The notes under the pieces: generated by a model | What the model was told of the DNA's origin: nothing | Database searches by the model: none | What the model saw: the letters and a program-made list of their open reading frames with translations, nothing else | Shown: positions 43,627 through 52,880 of the stretch, one piece after another | How the letters are laid out: each line of letters starts with the position of its first letter | Position numbering within the stretch: the first letter of the stretch is position 1 | Made by a program: the position numbers and the translations under genes | Origin: Gammaproteobacteria bacterium | GTDB taxonomy: Bacteria; Pseudomonadota; Gammaproteobacteria; Pseudomonadales; Pseudohongiellaceae | Assembly (NCBI GenBank): GCA_030682575.1 | Contig: JAUXNX010000026.1 | Span: 186,001-250,000 of the forward strand | Direction of reading: 5' to 3' | DNA length: 64,000 nucleotides

Positions 43627-44487
43627 ATGAGCCTTTACAACAATCTGTTTGTCGTCATTGACCCCACCAGCAAAGCCCAGCCAGCGATGGAGCGGGCTGC
43701 GGCCATTGCCAAAAAAAGCAAGGGGCGCGTGACGGCATTCTCGGCTATCCATAAAGCAATCGAAGATATGGGTGCGGCAAGTTCACGCAAGTCTGGCAAA
43801 CATGCCGAATTGAAGGCCTGGGACGCGCAAGTGAAGGACATGATTGCGCCTTACAAGGACAAGGGCCTGAAGGTCAAGAGTGATCGTTACTGGACTGCCG
43901 ACTGGTATGCAGCGGTCAGTCGTGCCGCTCTGCGTGATGGTGCCGACCTCGTCATCAAGTCCACGTTCCGTCATGGCAAGTTGCAGCGCCTGCTGCATAG
44001 CACATCAGACTTCACCATCATGCGTCACAGCCCGGCACCGGTGTTGCTGGTGCGCGAGCGCAAGAGTTTCAGTGGCAAGGTCATTCTGGCCGCGCTCGAT
44101 CTGCAGTCGAAGGATGAGGGGCATCTGGCACTTAACAATGCCGTGATGAGACACGCTCATCAGCTTGCTGAATTTACCGGCATGCCGTTGCACGTGGTTT
44201 CCGCCACTGCAGCAAAGCCTGACTTCAGCCACCTGCTGGCCGGTGCCGAAGAGCAGGAAGGCGGAGTGATTCCAACGCTGGCGCATGCGTTCGGTGTGAA
44301 GCCACAGAATTTCCACGTTGTGCGCGGCGACGCCCGCAACGTGATTCCCAGGAAAGCGGAAGAGCTGAAGGCCGATATGGTCGTTATCGGTGTCTCTGCG
44401 CGCAGTGGTGTCAAGGGAGTGCTGGTTGGTACGACCGTGCAGAAAGTACTCGACAAGCTTGACTGCGATGTCATGGCAGTCAACTGA
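43627..44487 (+). CDS. Universal stress protein, tandem-domain (UspE-like)
   Basis: A 286-residue protein made of two Usp domains (about residues 1-140 and 150-286). Domain 1 ends in a segment with IMRHSPAPVLLVRERKSF. Domain 2 contains VLVGTTVQKVLDKLDCDVMAVN and VIGVSARSGVKGVLVGTT, the G-x2-G-x9-G(S/T)-type ATP-binding pattern. UspE-like proteins act in the cytoplasm in stress survival, adhesion and motility. It starts at the ATG 43627 after a weak GAGTGAG site. It is flanked by hairpins on both sides, so it is probably transcribed alone. Confidence 0.88.
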   Translation: MSLYNNLFVVIDPTSKAQPAMERAAAIAKKSKGRVTAFSAIHKAIEDMGAASSRKSGKHAELKAWDAQVKDMIAPYKDKGLKVKSDRYWTADWYAAVSRAALRDGADLVIKSTFRHGKLQRLLHSTSDFTIMRHSPAPVLLVRERKSFSGKVILAALDLQSKDEGHLALNNAVMRHAHQLAEFTGMPLHVVSATAAKPDFSHLLAGAEEQEGGVIPTLAHAFGVKPQNFHVVRGDARNVIPRKAEELKADMVVIGVSARSGVKGVLVGTTVQKVLDKLDCDVMAVN

Positions 44488-44554
44488 TCAGCCATATTTC
44501 CCGCAGGCCACTCCAGGCCTGTATCCGCAATAGTTGATCCATGTCAGTACCCTG

Positions 44555-44589
44555 AACACCCTGCCACCTAGAATGGGCGGCAGGGTGTT
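44555..44589 (+). terminator. Terminator after the UspE-like gene
   Basis: AACACCCTGCC at 44555-44565 pairs exactly with GGCAGGGTGTT at 44579-44589 around a 13-base loop, followed by TGCGTG. It lies 67 bases past the stop at 44487. The stem is strong but the U-run is short. Confidence 0.6.
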
Positions 44590-44658
44590 TGCGTGTACGC
44601 TGCAATGGCCTGAAATCGCGTAAAGCGCCAATAGTGATTGATTGAGTGGAGCGTAAGC

Positions 44659-46239
44659 ATGGCGATTGATCGACGCAAGTTTGTGTTGGGCCTGGGGTCG
44701 GGAGGTCTTCTGCTGGCAGGTTCGCGACATTTGCTGGCGGCGGACCACCGGATGTTGCTCCCGGCAACCGCCACGCCTGGATTTGATCCTGATATCGAAT
44801 TGGAACTCGTGGCCGAACCTGGAGTTGCAGAAATGCTGCAGGGGCAACGAACCAGCATCTGGCGATATTCTGGCTCCGTTCTCAAGGGCAATGACAGCTC
44901 GCTCACCTGGCTTGATGGTTCCGGTTATCTGCCCGTTATCCGTGTGCACCGTGGTCAGAAGCTGCGCATTCATTTCACCAACAACTTGCCCGAAGCTTCG
45001 ATCGTCCATTGGCATGGATTGCATATGCCCCAGCCCATGGATGGCCATCCCATGTACGCGATCGATCCCGGCAGCAGTTTTGTCTACGAGTTCACGGTGG
45101 ACACCCGCGCTGGCACCTACTGGTTCCATCCCCACCCCCATCAACGCACCGGGTTTCAGGTCTATCAAGGTCTGGCAGGGCTTTTCCTCGTTCACGATGA
45201 TGAGGAAGATGCGGCACATCTCCCTCCGGTGGAGCGGGAGTTGCCTCTCGTGCTTCAGGATCGCAGCTTTGATGCACAAGGACAGCTTGTGTATCTGGGT
45301 GGAATGCGCCACGACTACATGATGGGCTTCAGCGGACAGCGTGTGTTGGTGAATGGCGTGGCTGACTATCAACGCGAAGTGGCACGGACTGCTCACCGGG
45401 TACGATTGTTCAATGGTTCCAACGCCACGCTTTATCACCTCAGATGGAGCGACAACCGCCCCCTCGTGGTGATTGGCACTGATGGCGGGCTATTGGAACA
45501 CTCCATCAGCCGGAACACGCTGACATTGGGAGTCGGAGAGCGTGCTGATGTCTGGGTGGATTTCTCTGACCGGGAGCCCGGTGCGTCAGTCTCACTGCTG
45601 GCTGAGAGTTACTCTCCATCCCTTGTCAACTTCACGGCGCAGCAGCGTGGTGCACCCCTTCAGGATGATGCCAGGGCAGTCGCTACTTTCACCATCAGCT
45701 CAGGCGCTGCCACTCCAGTTGAAGCGCCGCAAATGTTGTCGCGATTCCCCGCACTTGTGCTGGAAGAGGCGGTAAATGGCAATAACCCGCGCAGCATTCG
45801 CATATCGATGGGAATGGGCAGTGCCATGCTCAACAACCGGACATTCGGCGCGATGGATGAAGTGGCCGATGATGATAGAGTGCGGCTTGGCACCACAGAA
45901 GTCTGGGAATTTGCCAACGACGCCAGTATGGGGATGGGCATGGGTGGACGTGGCGGAGGTATGGGCGGCATGATGAGCATGGCGCATCCCATGCACGTGC
46001 ACAACGTGCAATTCCGGGTGCTGTCGAGGACGCGCAATGATCGCGCCGACAGCACTCAACAGAGATTGAGCGAAGGGTTTACTGACTTTGGTCTCAAGGA
46101 TGTGGTACTGGTGCTGCCGGGTGAGAGGGTGAGGGTGCTGATGAGTTTTCAGACGCACACTGGCATCTATCTCTATCATTGTCATATCCTCGAGCACGAA
46201 GATCTGGGCATGATGCGCAACTTCTTGATCGAGGCTTGA
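44659..46239 (+). CDS. Tat-exported multicopper oxidase with Met-rich segment (CueO-like)
   Basis: A 526-residue three-domain cupredoxin oxidase. The twin-arginine signal is MAIDRRKFVLGLGSGGLLLAG. Copper ligands are all present: HWHG at 117-120, FHPHPHQ (about 160), HPMHVHN and HCHILEHEDLGMM near the C-terminus, which gives the T1 site (His, Cys, His, Met) and the trinuclear cluster. A Met/Gly-rich stretch (MGMGMGGRGGGMGGMMSM, about residues 424-441) just before HPMH recalls the Met-rich Cu(I) region of CueO. It probably oxidises Cu(I) or other metals or phenols in the periplasm. ATG 44659 follows GGAG by 8 bases. The next gene, 78 bases on, may be co-transcribed. Confidence 0.93.
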   Translation: MAIDRRKFVLGLGSGGLLLAGSRHLLAADHRMLLPATATPGFDPDIELELVAEPGVAEMLQGQRTSIWRYSGSVLKGNDSSLTWLDGSGYLPVIRVHRGQKLRIHFTNNLPEASIVHWHGLHMPQPMDGHPMYAIDPGSSFVYEFTVDTRAGTYWFHPHPHQRTGFQVYQGLAGLFLVHDDEEDAAHLPPVERELPLVLQDRSFDAQGQLVYLGGMRHDYMMGFSGQRVLVNGVADYQREVARTAHRVRLFNGSNATLYHLRWSDNRPLVVIGTDGGLLEHSISRNTLTLGVGERADVWVDFSDREPGASVSLLAESYSPSLVNFTAQQRGAPLQDDARAVATFTISSGAATPVEAPQMLSRFPALVLEEAVNGNNPRSIRISMGMGSAMLNNRTFGAMDEVADDDRVRLGTTEVWEFANDASMGMGMGGRGGGMGGMMSMAHPMHVHNVQFRVLSRTRNDRADSTQQRLSEGFTDFGLKDVVLVLPGERVRVLMSFQTHTGIYLYHCHILEHEDLGMMRNFLIEA

Positions 46240-46317
46240 GTACCCAATATTGATCACTGCGCTGCATCGTATCGTCACAATGCGTTCTGACAACAATTAG
46301 AAGAGGATGAAACAGCC

Positions 46318-46953
46318 ATGAAAAGACGAGTATTCACGAAAGGGTTGTTGAGTGCGCTGGCAACTGCGCCAGTATTGGGTGGAGTGAGTTCGCTGGTGTC
46401 GGCTCAAGGACAGCGCTGGTCGCTGGTTGCCGACCTGGCGGAGTGCTGCAGCTGCGAGATCCCCTGTCCCTGCAACTTCGGGCGCCCTACGGAACTGCGC
46501 TGCGATGGCAATCGCCTGATCCAGATTCGCGAGGGGCAGTTCGAGGGCGAGAATCTGGCGGGCATCAGTTTCGTGGTGACCTTCCTGATGGGCAACTGGA
46601 CTCGCATTCACATCGACGACAGCATGAGCGATGCGCAGTTCGCCACCTTTGAAAAGATGTTTCCTGTCGCCTTTGCCGGGTTTGATCGTCTGGCTCGCAC
46701 GAAGGCGCGGGTGCCGCTCAATATCGTGCGCACCGATTCCACCATCAACTTCACTGTGCCGGAGTCTTCCGTGGAGATGAAGCTGATACCAGGACTCGGG
46801 GGAGAACCCATAGTCATCAATGGTCTGCCCAACCCGGCCTATCATGAGTACGTGCAGTATGAATCGGTCAATCACCGACACGAGAGCACGGATGCGACGT
46901 GGACTTATTCCGGCACCAATGGTTTCACTTCGGTGATGCGCGTCAGCGGCTAA
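46318..46953 (+). CDS. Exported DUF1326 protein
   Basis: A 211-residue protein with a signal sequence (MKRRVFTKGLLSALATAPVLGGVSSLVSAQ; RR-x-F suggests Tat export). The start of the mature domain has the family signature ECCSCEIPCPCNFG with Cys43, 44, 46, 50 and 52, a likely metal- or redox-active cluster. The rest matches DUF1326 in length and in segments such as FVVTFLMGNWTRIHIDDSMSDAQF. The function of DUF1326 is unknown. Its place just downstream of a multicopper oxidase gene, also Tat-exported, suggests a shared role with copper in the periplasm, but this is inference. AGAGGATGAAACAGCC precedes the ATG. Confidence 0.82.
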   Translation: MKRRVFTKGLLSALATAPVLGGVSSLVSAQGQRWSLVADLAECCSCEIPCPCNFGRPTELRCDGNRLIQIREGQFEGENLAGISFVVTFLMGNWTRIHIDDSMSDAQFATFEKMFPVAFAGFDRLARTKARVPLNIVRTDSTINFTVPESSVEMKLIPGLGGEPIVINGLPNPAYHEYVQYESVNHRHESTDATWTYSGTNGFTSVMRVSG

Positions 46954-46957
46954 GTCA

Positions 46958-46986
46958 TGTGGGAGCGGGCAGGGCCTGCTCTCACA
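46958..46986 (+). repeat. REP element folding as a terminator hairpin
   Basis: TGTGGGAGCGGGC and the facing GCCTGCTCTCACA fold into a nearly perfect stem, followed by GTTATTTTTTC. The core matches the REP elements at 30969 and 41927. It starts 4 bases after the DUF1326 stop and lies between convergent genes, so it can end both transcripts. Confidence 0.75.
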
Positions 46987-46987
46987 G

Positions 46988-47872
46988 TTATTTTTTCAAG
47001 AGTTGCTGCAGCGCTTCAGGCAGCGTTTCATGCTGCCAGACGAATCCCATTTCCTGAAGTCGTTGCGGCAGTGCCCTGGTGCTGCCGAGCATCAGGCTTG
47101 CGCGCTCTCCGAGCAGCAATCGCAGCACCCATGCCGGAGGTGTCAACCATACCGGGCACTGAAGTACAGAGCCAAGCACTTCGGCAAATTCCCGATAGCG
47201 CACCGGGTTCGGCGCAGTGAGATTGAAGGGCCCTGTTGCGTCTGCGGAATCCAGCAGAAACAGAGTCGCATTGACCCAATCCTGAACATGAATCCAGCTG
47301 TACCAGAACTGTCCTCGCCCCAGCGAACCGCCGAGGCGCAGACGGAACATTGGGAGCAGCGGTTTCAGCAGGCCGCCATCGCCAAGCACAAGCCCGGTGC
47401 GCAACAGCACCGTACGCACGCCGATGGAACTGGCCGGTGCGGTCGCCTTTTCCCAATCGCCGACCAGTGCTGAGGCCCAATCCGTTCCGGGTGGGCTATC
47501 CTCAGTAAGCGCCAGTTCGCCCCCATCACCATAGAAGCCGATAGCAGAGCCGGACAAAAGTATGCCTGGTGGTTCGGCTTGCGAGCAGATCCAGCTCACC
47601 AGTTTCCAGGTAAATGCGATGCGGCTGTCACGCAGCACTTCCTTGCGTGCTGCCGACCAGGAGTGTGTGAATAGATTTTCACCGGTGAGGTTGATGACGG
47701 CATCGACCTGACCCTGTATCTGGTTCAGATCGGAGACCCATGTAGAGGCAGCCTTGCCGACCTGCTTTTGCGGACGGCGACTCGCTCCGATGACCTCATC
47801 ACCGCGCGACAGCAGCGCCTTGGTCAGAGCCTGGCCCAGAAAACCGCTGCCACCGGTGATGAGAATTCGCAT
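46988..47872 (-). CDS. TIGR01777 family epimerase-like protein (YfcH type)
   Basis: A 294-residue extended short-chain dehydrogenase/reductase. The NAD(P)-binding Rossmann motif is MRILITGGSGFLGQALTKAL with G-G-x-G-F-L-G (residues 7-13). Other family signatures are VDAVINLTGENLF, LLSGSAIGFYGDGGE, YSWIHVQDWV and FNLTAPNPVRYREFAEVLG. The C-terminal DUF1731 segment ends RLQEMGFVWQHETLPEALQ. The substrate of this family is not established. It follows the TPR protein gene by 6 bases on the same strand and is likely in its operon. Confidence 0.92.
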   Translation of the reverse strand: MRILITGGSGFLGQALTKALLSRGDEVIGASRRPQKQVGKAASTWVSDLNQIQGQVDAVINLTGENLFTHSWSAARKEVLRDSRIAFTWKLVSWICSQAEPPGILLSGSAIGFYGDGGELALTEDSPPGTDWASALVGDWEKATAPASSIGVRTVLLRTGLVLGDGGLLKPLLPMFRLRLGGSLGRGQFWYSWIHVQDWVNATLFLLDSADATGPFNLTAPNPVRYREFAEVLGSVLQCPVWLTPPAWVLRLLLGERASLMLGSTRALPQRLQEMGFVWQHETLPEALQQLLKK

Positions 47873-47878
47873 GAGGTT

Positions 47879-49600
47879 CTAGAAATGTGCCTTGGTCAGT
47901 TCGACATCGGCATCTTCCCAGGCTTCGTCGAAGCGTTCGCGCGCCACGGCAGCCTCCGCCGTCTTGCCCTGTGCTTCCAGCGCGTCGGTCAGACCGTGTA
48001 GTGCCCAACCATTGTCCTGCAACAGTACCAGGTCTTCCAGAAACACGGCTTCCGCTTCGGCAGGTTGTCCGGCGTTCAGGTAAGCCTGGCCCAGGAACAG
48101 GCGCATGGATTGAATCCAGTCAGGCGGTTCCATGTAACGCAGTTGATCCTGCAGAGCGACGGCCTGAGAAAATTCGGTGATCGCAGTGGTGAAATCACCC
48201 TTGGCATTGGCGATCTCGCCAGCCAGCGAGTGGCGGGCAACGGCCAGAATCCTGTCGGCCGAATTGACTGACGCGCGCTGGGATTGCAGCGCCGGGTTCT
48301 GCAGTACAACGTCCAGTGCGGCAAGTTCTGCTTCGGCACCGGCGACGTCACCGGTTGCCGCCAGGGCAGCGCCACGAATGTGATTCATTGTGCCCTGCAG
48401 GAACGGACGTGTGTCCGGTTGTGCGGGCAGTGCGAGAATCCGATCCCACTGGCCGAAGGCTTTCAGAGTCATCCATTCAACCGAAACGTTACGCAGCGAG
48501 GCGCCGCGGTCCAGCGCTTCGGGGGTCACTGATGCAGATAGCGGCGAGGCAATTTCCAGAGCGAGTGCCAGGTTGCCCTGCAATACGCCCGCCCAGTGGA
48601 TGAATGCACGGGCATGACCGCGATGGTTCGTGGCGGACAGGAAGTAGGTACCATAATCGGGCAGTGATCGGTCGCCCCACTGCTCGACGAAGTATTCGTC
48701 CGCGAGCACGGAGCGTCGATTGGAGGCAATGGCATCGTTGTAACGACCGAGCCGCATGAAGATGTGGGCTGGCATGTGCGCCATGTGTCCTACTTGTGGC
48801 GTCAGCGGCTCCAGCGCATCGGCCGAAGTCTCGGCACGTACCGGTTCGCGTGAGGCTTCCATCAGGTGAATATGCAGGTGTGTCAGTCCGGGGTGGTAGG
48901 GGTTCTCCTGCATACCCTTTTCCTGTACCTGCATTGCCAGCTCGGTGTTCGGGCGTGGTGTGCCGTCCCACTCGAAGTAGAACCAGGGCGATGCCATCAT
49001 GATCGCGTGCGTGAGCAGGAATGCAATTTCGTGATCTTCCGGGTACTTGTCATACGCTGCCTTGGCTGCTTCGATCACTGCCTGGCTCCGTGCTGCCTGA
49101 TCGGGATAGTTCTCCGTGTCGAACATCGGTGCCAGAGCTTGAATCATGTCCTTCCAGATTTCCGGCTGATTGGCGGACAATGCAATCGCACGGTCCATGG
49201 ATTTCTTGCCTTCGCCAAAGGGGTCATCCGGTTGAGCGCCATTGCGACTGTTGGCATTGGGGCCGAGTGCCTGAGCGCGCGCCCAGTGGATACGGGCATT
49301 GTCAGGATCGAAGCAGAGAGCTGCGTTGAACGAGCCAATCGCTTCCGGGAAGTAGTAGCCGTAGGAGAGTCGCAGGCCCTGATCGAAATATAGCTGTGCT
49401 TCGGGCGATGGTGAGTCGATATCGCGACTGTAATTGCCGCTGCCTTCGACCAGTACGGCGTGAGTGTCGGCACAAGCGAGCATTTCCGGTGTGGCGGCCC
49501 AGGGGCCTGCAACTGTCTGCTGTTCGTTGGCGGGAGTGCAGGCAACCTGCAACAGGACTACTGCCAGTGCTGTTGCACTCAAGCGGGAATATGGGGTCAT
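47879..49600 (-). CDS. TPR-containing exported protein
   Basis: A 573-residue protein. ATG 49600 has AGAGG 5 bases upstream; a GTG two codons earlier is possible. The N-terminus (MTPYSRLSATALAVVLLQVAC) is a signal peptide that ends in a near-lipobox (QVAC). Tetratricopeptide repeats appear at about 73-115 (LYFDQGLRLSYGYYFPEAIGSFNAALCFDPDNARIHWARA) and in the C-terminal 200 residues. The middle has conserved His-rich segments (GLTHLHIHLMEAS, GHMAHMPAHIFMRLGRYNDAIASNRR) typical of a family of large TPR proteins without known function. It is the first gene of a two-gene unit with the TIGR01777 gene. Confidence 0.8.
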   Translation of the reverse strand: MTPYSRLSATALAVVLLQVACTPANEQQTVAGPWAATPEMLACADTHAVLVEGSGNYSRDIDSPSPEAQLYFDQGLRLSYGYYFPEAIGSFNAALCFDPDNARIHWARAQALGPNANSRNGAQPDDPFGEGKKSMDRAIALSANQPEIWKDMIQALAPMFDTENYPDQAARSQAVIEAAKAAYDKYPEDHEIAFLLTHAIMMASPWFYFEWDGTPRPNTELAMQVQEKGMQENPYHPGLTHLHIHLMEASREPVRAETSADALEPLTPQVGHMAHMPAHIFMRLGRYNDAIASNRRSVLADEYFVEQWGDRSLPDYGTYFLSATNHRGHARAFIHWAGVLQGNLALALEIASPLSASVTPEALDRGASLRNVSVEWMTLKAFGQWDRILALPAQPDTRPFLQGTMNHIRGAALAATGDVAGAEAELAALDVVLQNPALQSQRASVNSADRILAVARHSLAGEIANAKGDFTTAITEFSQAVALQDQLRYMEPPDWIQSMRLFLGQAYLNAGQPAEAEAVFLEDLVLLQDNGWALHGLTDALEAQGKTAEAAVARERFDEAWEDADVELTKAHF

Positions 49601-49729
49601 TGGCACCTCTGCTATTTGATTGAGCGGGTCCGCGCTCTGGATTTTATTCTCGAGCGCAGACTTTAGCAGAGGGTCGAACGATGGTCATCAGTTGATTGAA
49701 TTGACTGTCATCGCAGGTTGGCTGATGCG

Positions 49730-50284
49730 TTACTGATTCGACGACAGCGGTGCGGCCATGGCGTCGCTCCCCGTCAAAAATGTCCAACTATGTGGCCTCG
49801 TCATGGCAATGCCGGCCATATCCGTAGCGCCAGTGCCAATTGTCACCACACAGGTGCTGCCAGGTGGCAGGCTGTCAGGCAATGTCAGAGTGGCAATATT
49901 GCCACGGGCAGCATAGGTAACCGTGCCCGCTTGCTGGATTCCGGCCGGACAGGCGAGCGAAAAATTGGCGGTTGTGATCGTCATCGGATCCATTGCCTTG
50001 CTGAAGGTAGCCGTGATTTCGCCCGTACTCGTCATGACCATGTCGTCATTGTCAGCAGGGGTGGAAGAGATGACGGCAGGCGGTTCCGTGTCCGGTGCAC
50101 GTTGCGTGGTGACTTGCGGAGACGAAGGATTCTGCACGCCGGGATTTTCGACAACAACTGCTTCACGTTCACTACAGGCGACGATGGAAGTGGCGAGCGC
50201 GATCGGCGTCAACCATCGCAGTGATATGGAGGGCTGAGTAGATTTAGATGCGGTCCTGGTAGGGCGTATGGAGGGTATAGTCAT
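49730..50284 (-). CDS. Lipoprotein with bacterial Ig-like (SbsA-type) domain
   Basis: A 184-residue protein with a long N-terminus before a lipobox-like IVAC (lipidated Cys37). After a low-complexity linker (about 40-66), one Ig-like domain covers about residues 68-172: DTEPPAVISSTPADNDDMVMTSTGEITATFSKAMDPMTITTANFSL and GTGATDMAGIAM. This is the Big_5/SbsA pattern used as a spacer or binding domain in surface proteins. Most such proteins carry further domains; this one is short. The gene stands alone on its strand. No partner is evident. Confidence 0.72.
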   Translation of the reverse strand: MTIPSIRPTRTASKSTQPSISLRWLTPIALATSIVACSEREAVVVENPGVQNPSSPQVTTQRAPDTEPPAVISSTPADNDDMVMTSTGEITATFSKAMDPMTITTANFSLACPAGIQQAGTVTYAARGNIATLTLPDSLPPGSTCVVTIGTGATDMAGIAMTRPHSWTFLTGSDAMAAPLSSNQ

Positions 50285-50399
50285 GATCTCTCTCTTTTGA
50301 GTGTATGAGCGGGTCGTGAGAGAGGAGCCTACAGAGTGAGGTGGAGAGCGTATATGCGCGGAACCACATAGGCACGAAGATCAGGTCATTTATATCAAG

Positions 50400-51047
50400 T
50401 CATAAACCCAGCTCACGTCTGAGCTCGTCCACCGATCCCACAATACTGCGTGGAGCAAAGCGCCCGAGAGATTCATCGTCGTGAGAACCCCAGCGCACAC
50501 CGATCGAGGGCATGCCGATGCGTTGCGCCATTTCCAGATCAAACGTGGTATCGCCGATCATGACGGCCTCTGCTGGGCTGATGTGGTAGAAGCGCAGTAT
50601 CTCCTCAAGCATCGCCGGATGTGGTTTGGAGCGTGTCTCATCAGCGCATCGCGTCACGTCGAAATGACTGTGCAGACCGCTGGATTGCAACGCCCGGTCC
50701 AGCCCCCGGCGGCTCTTGCCAGTGGCAACGGCGCGTCCCTTGCCCGCCGTGCGCAGATCGATGATGACGTCGGTCATGCCGCTGAATATCTGCTGCGGTG
50801 TTGCTTCCTTTGCAAAGAAGTAGTGGCTGTATGCGTCGCGGATTCTGTCGATGTCGAGATCGGTGGCAGCAGGGTAGAGAGTCTTGAGCGCGTCGACCAT
50901 GCCCAGCCCGATGATGTTGCGATAGGCTGCCTTCTCCAGTGTGGGGAATCCGAGTTCAGCCGCTGCCTGATGCAGACTGCTGGCGATGTGTTCGATGGAA
51001 TCGACAATGGTGCCGTCCCAGTCGAAGATGACGACCTTGATATTCAT
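50400..51047 (-). CDS. HAD phosphatase, phosphoglycolate phosphatase-like
   Basis: A 215-residue HAD-superfamily hydrolase. Motif I is FDWDGTIVDS (nucleophile Asp at about residue 9), followed by the helical cap domain (about 15-85). Motif II is near AVATGKSRRGL, motif III is KPHPAMLEEILRFY, and motif IV is AVMIGDTTFDLEMAQRIG. The layout and length fit Gph-type phosphatases that clear 2-phosphoglycolate, but related pyrophosphatases and sugar phosphatases share it. The ATG 51047 starts the usual N-terminus NIKVVIFDWDGT. It diverges from the Na/Pi transporter gene. Confidence 0.87.
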   Translation of the reverse strand: MNIKVVIFDWDGTIVDSIEHIASSLHQAAAELGFPTLEKAAYRNIIGLGMVDALKTLYPAATDLDIDRIRDAYSHYFFAKEATPQQIFSGMTDVIIDLRTAGKGRAVATGKSRRGLDRALQSSGLHSHFDVTRCADETRSKPHPAMLEEILRFYHISPAEAVMIGDTTFDLEMAQRIGMPSIGVRWGSHDDESLGRFAPRSIVGSVDELRRELGL

Positions 51048-51134
51048 GCAGCCCAATCTCCCGCGTCTACTTGTGCATTATTCACTGACGTTGGATGATA
51101 CCGCGCAACAACTAATTTCGTCAGAGGGTAAAGT

Positions 51135-52880
51135 GTGAGCATCGCCGCTGTATTGACGTTTCTCGGAGGAATTGGTCTCTTTCTGTTGGGTATGCGGCTC
51201 ATGACCGAGGGCTTGACAACGGCCACCGGTGACGCATTGCGCAACTCTCTGGCCACTGCCACCCGTAGTCGAGGCCGAGCGCTGGCTTCCGGAGTGCTGA
51301 TCACTACCTTGGTGCAATCCTCCAGTGCTGTGATTTTCACCACGGTCGGGTTCGTCAATGCAGGACTGCTCTCTCTCACTCAGTCTGTAGGTGTTGTTTA
51401 CGGTGCCAACCTGGGAACCACATTGACCTCCTGGGTTGTTGCCCTGCTCGGTTTCAATGTCGACTTGCAGGCCATGTCGCTGCCTTTCGTCGGCATTGGT
51501 ATGTTCATGTCTGTGATTTATCGCAGCGGCCGGTATGGCGCGATCGGGCAGGCGCTGGCTGGCTTCGGCCTCTTCTTTCTTGGTGTCGATGTGCTCAAAG
51601 GTGCCTTCGATACGCTTGGGCAAACGGTGTCGCTGGAGGATTTTGCAGCGCACGGCATACAGTCATTGCTCTTGTTTGTTCTGATCGGGACTATCATGAC
51701 TCTGTTCATGCAGTCCTCCACTGCTGCCATGACGGTGACGCTCACTGCCACCGCAGGTGGCCTGATCCCGCTGGAAGCTGCTGCAGCCATTGCGATCGGA
51801 GCCAACATGGGGACAACCTCCACGGGCCTGTTCGCCTCCATCGGAGCCACCGCTCCGGCGAAACGGGCCGCCTTCATACATGTGCTGTTCAGTGTGGTTA
51901 CGGCGATTGTCTGCTTTCTGTTGCTTTCACCTCTCATGTGGCTTGTGAAGGCGATTGCCGATCTGATCGGTTCGCAGGACCAGCCTGCGTTGATGCTGGC
52001 GATCTTCCATACGCTGATGAAGCTGATGGGCCTCGCCATCATGTGGCCACTCACGGACACTCTGGTGACCTGGCTGGAGAAGTTCATCAAGTCCGAAGAA
52101 GAGAACGATGCTCGTCCACAATTTCTTGATCGCAGCGTGCAGACAAGTGTCAGTCTCGCCATGAACGCGCTGGAGCTTGAACTGCATCGTATGAGCAGAA
52201 TGGCGCGGCGTTTGGCCCGTGAGGCCATCAGTGCAGAAGAGGTCAACAGTCGGCAACTGGCAGGTGGTCATCGCGCGCTCGAATCCTTGAATGTCGCGCT
52301 GGGAGAATTTGCCAGCGGCATTCCCCGTCAGGGGGTCCCCAGTGCTATCCTCAACTCGTTACCTGATGCGCAGCGCGTCGGTCAGTATCTGGTGAACGTC
52401 GCAGAGCATGCGCTGGAAATGGCAGTCGAGCATCCATCCGCGCAGATTGCCCACCCTGCGTTGAGTCAGGCCCGGGATCAACTGCTGGCACATGCAGTGG
52501 CGCTGCTTGATGCCGCCACGGTAGACAGCCCGGATTGGAGCGCTGATGCTCTGGCAGAACAGCGCCGCGAATTCGAGTCCGGGTATCAGGCATTCAAGAG
52601 ACAACTGCTGCATGCCGGCACAGCGGGCGACCTGGCACCCAAACGCATGGCGGAAAGTCTGGAGCGTTTCAGTGAATTGCACAGGATCGTTGATCAGGCG
52701 GCCAAGGCGGCGATCTATCTGGATCGCTTCATGGCGCAAAATGGCGTTGTTTCGGTGTCTCTGGATGACGCACTGCATGTGCAGGCGCCGTCGTTGGAGT
52801 CTGATCAGGAATCGAATCCGGAGACGCCACCTGTATCAGAATCAGAATTGCGTATCGAACCGGAACAGGCCCCTCGATGA
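51135..52880 (+). CDS. Na/Pi cotransporter family protein with PhoU-like C-terminus
   Basis: A 581-residue protein. The start is GTG 51135 (MSIAAVLTFLGGIGLFLLGMRLMTEGL). The membrane part (about residues 1-310) holds two inverted Na_Pi_cotrans repeats with the signature QSSS/T: LVQSSSAVIFTT and FMQSSTAAMTVT. The cytoplasmic C-terminal part (about 330-560) is helical and PhoU-like (LELELHRMSRMARRLAREAIS). The family imports phosphate with sodium, and bacterial NptA/YjbB-type members can also export phosphate. The next gene starts 4 bases before its stop (ATGA), so the two are coupled. Confidence 0.92.
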   Translation: MSIAAVLTFLGGIGLFLLGMRLMTEGLTTATGDALRNSLATATRSRGRALASGVLITTLVQSSSAVIFTTVGFVNAGLLSLTQSVGVVYGANLGTTLTSWVVALLGFNVDLQAMSLPFVGIGMFMSVIYRSGRYGAIGQALAGFGLFFLGVDVLKGAFDTLGQTVSLEDFAAHGIQSLLLFVLIGTIMTLFMQSSTAAMTVTLTATAGGLIPLEAAAAIAIGANMGTTSTGLFASIGATAPAKRAAFIHVLFSVVTAIVCFLLLSPLMWLVKAIADLIGSQDQPALMLAIFHTLMKLMGLAIMWPLTDTLVTWLEKFIKSEEENDARPQFLDRSVQTSVSLAMNALELELHRMSRMARRLAREAISAEEVNSRQLAGGHRALESLNVALGEFASGIPRQGVPSAILNSLPDAQRVGQYLVNVAEHALEMAVEHPSAQIAHPALSQARDQLLAHAVALLDAATVDSPDWSADALAEQRREFESGYQAFKRQLLHAGTAGDLAPKRMAESLERFSELHRIVDQAAKAAIYLDRFMAQNGVVSVSLDDALHVQAPSLESDQESNPETPPVSESELRIEPEQAPR

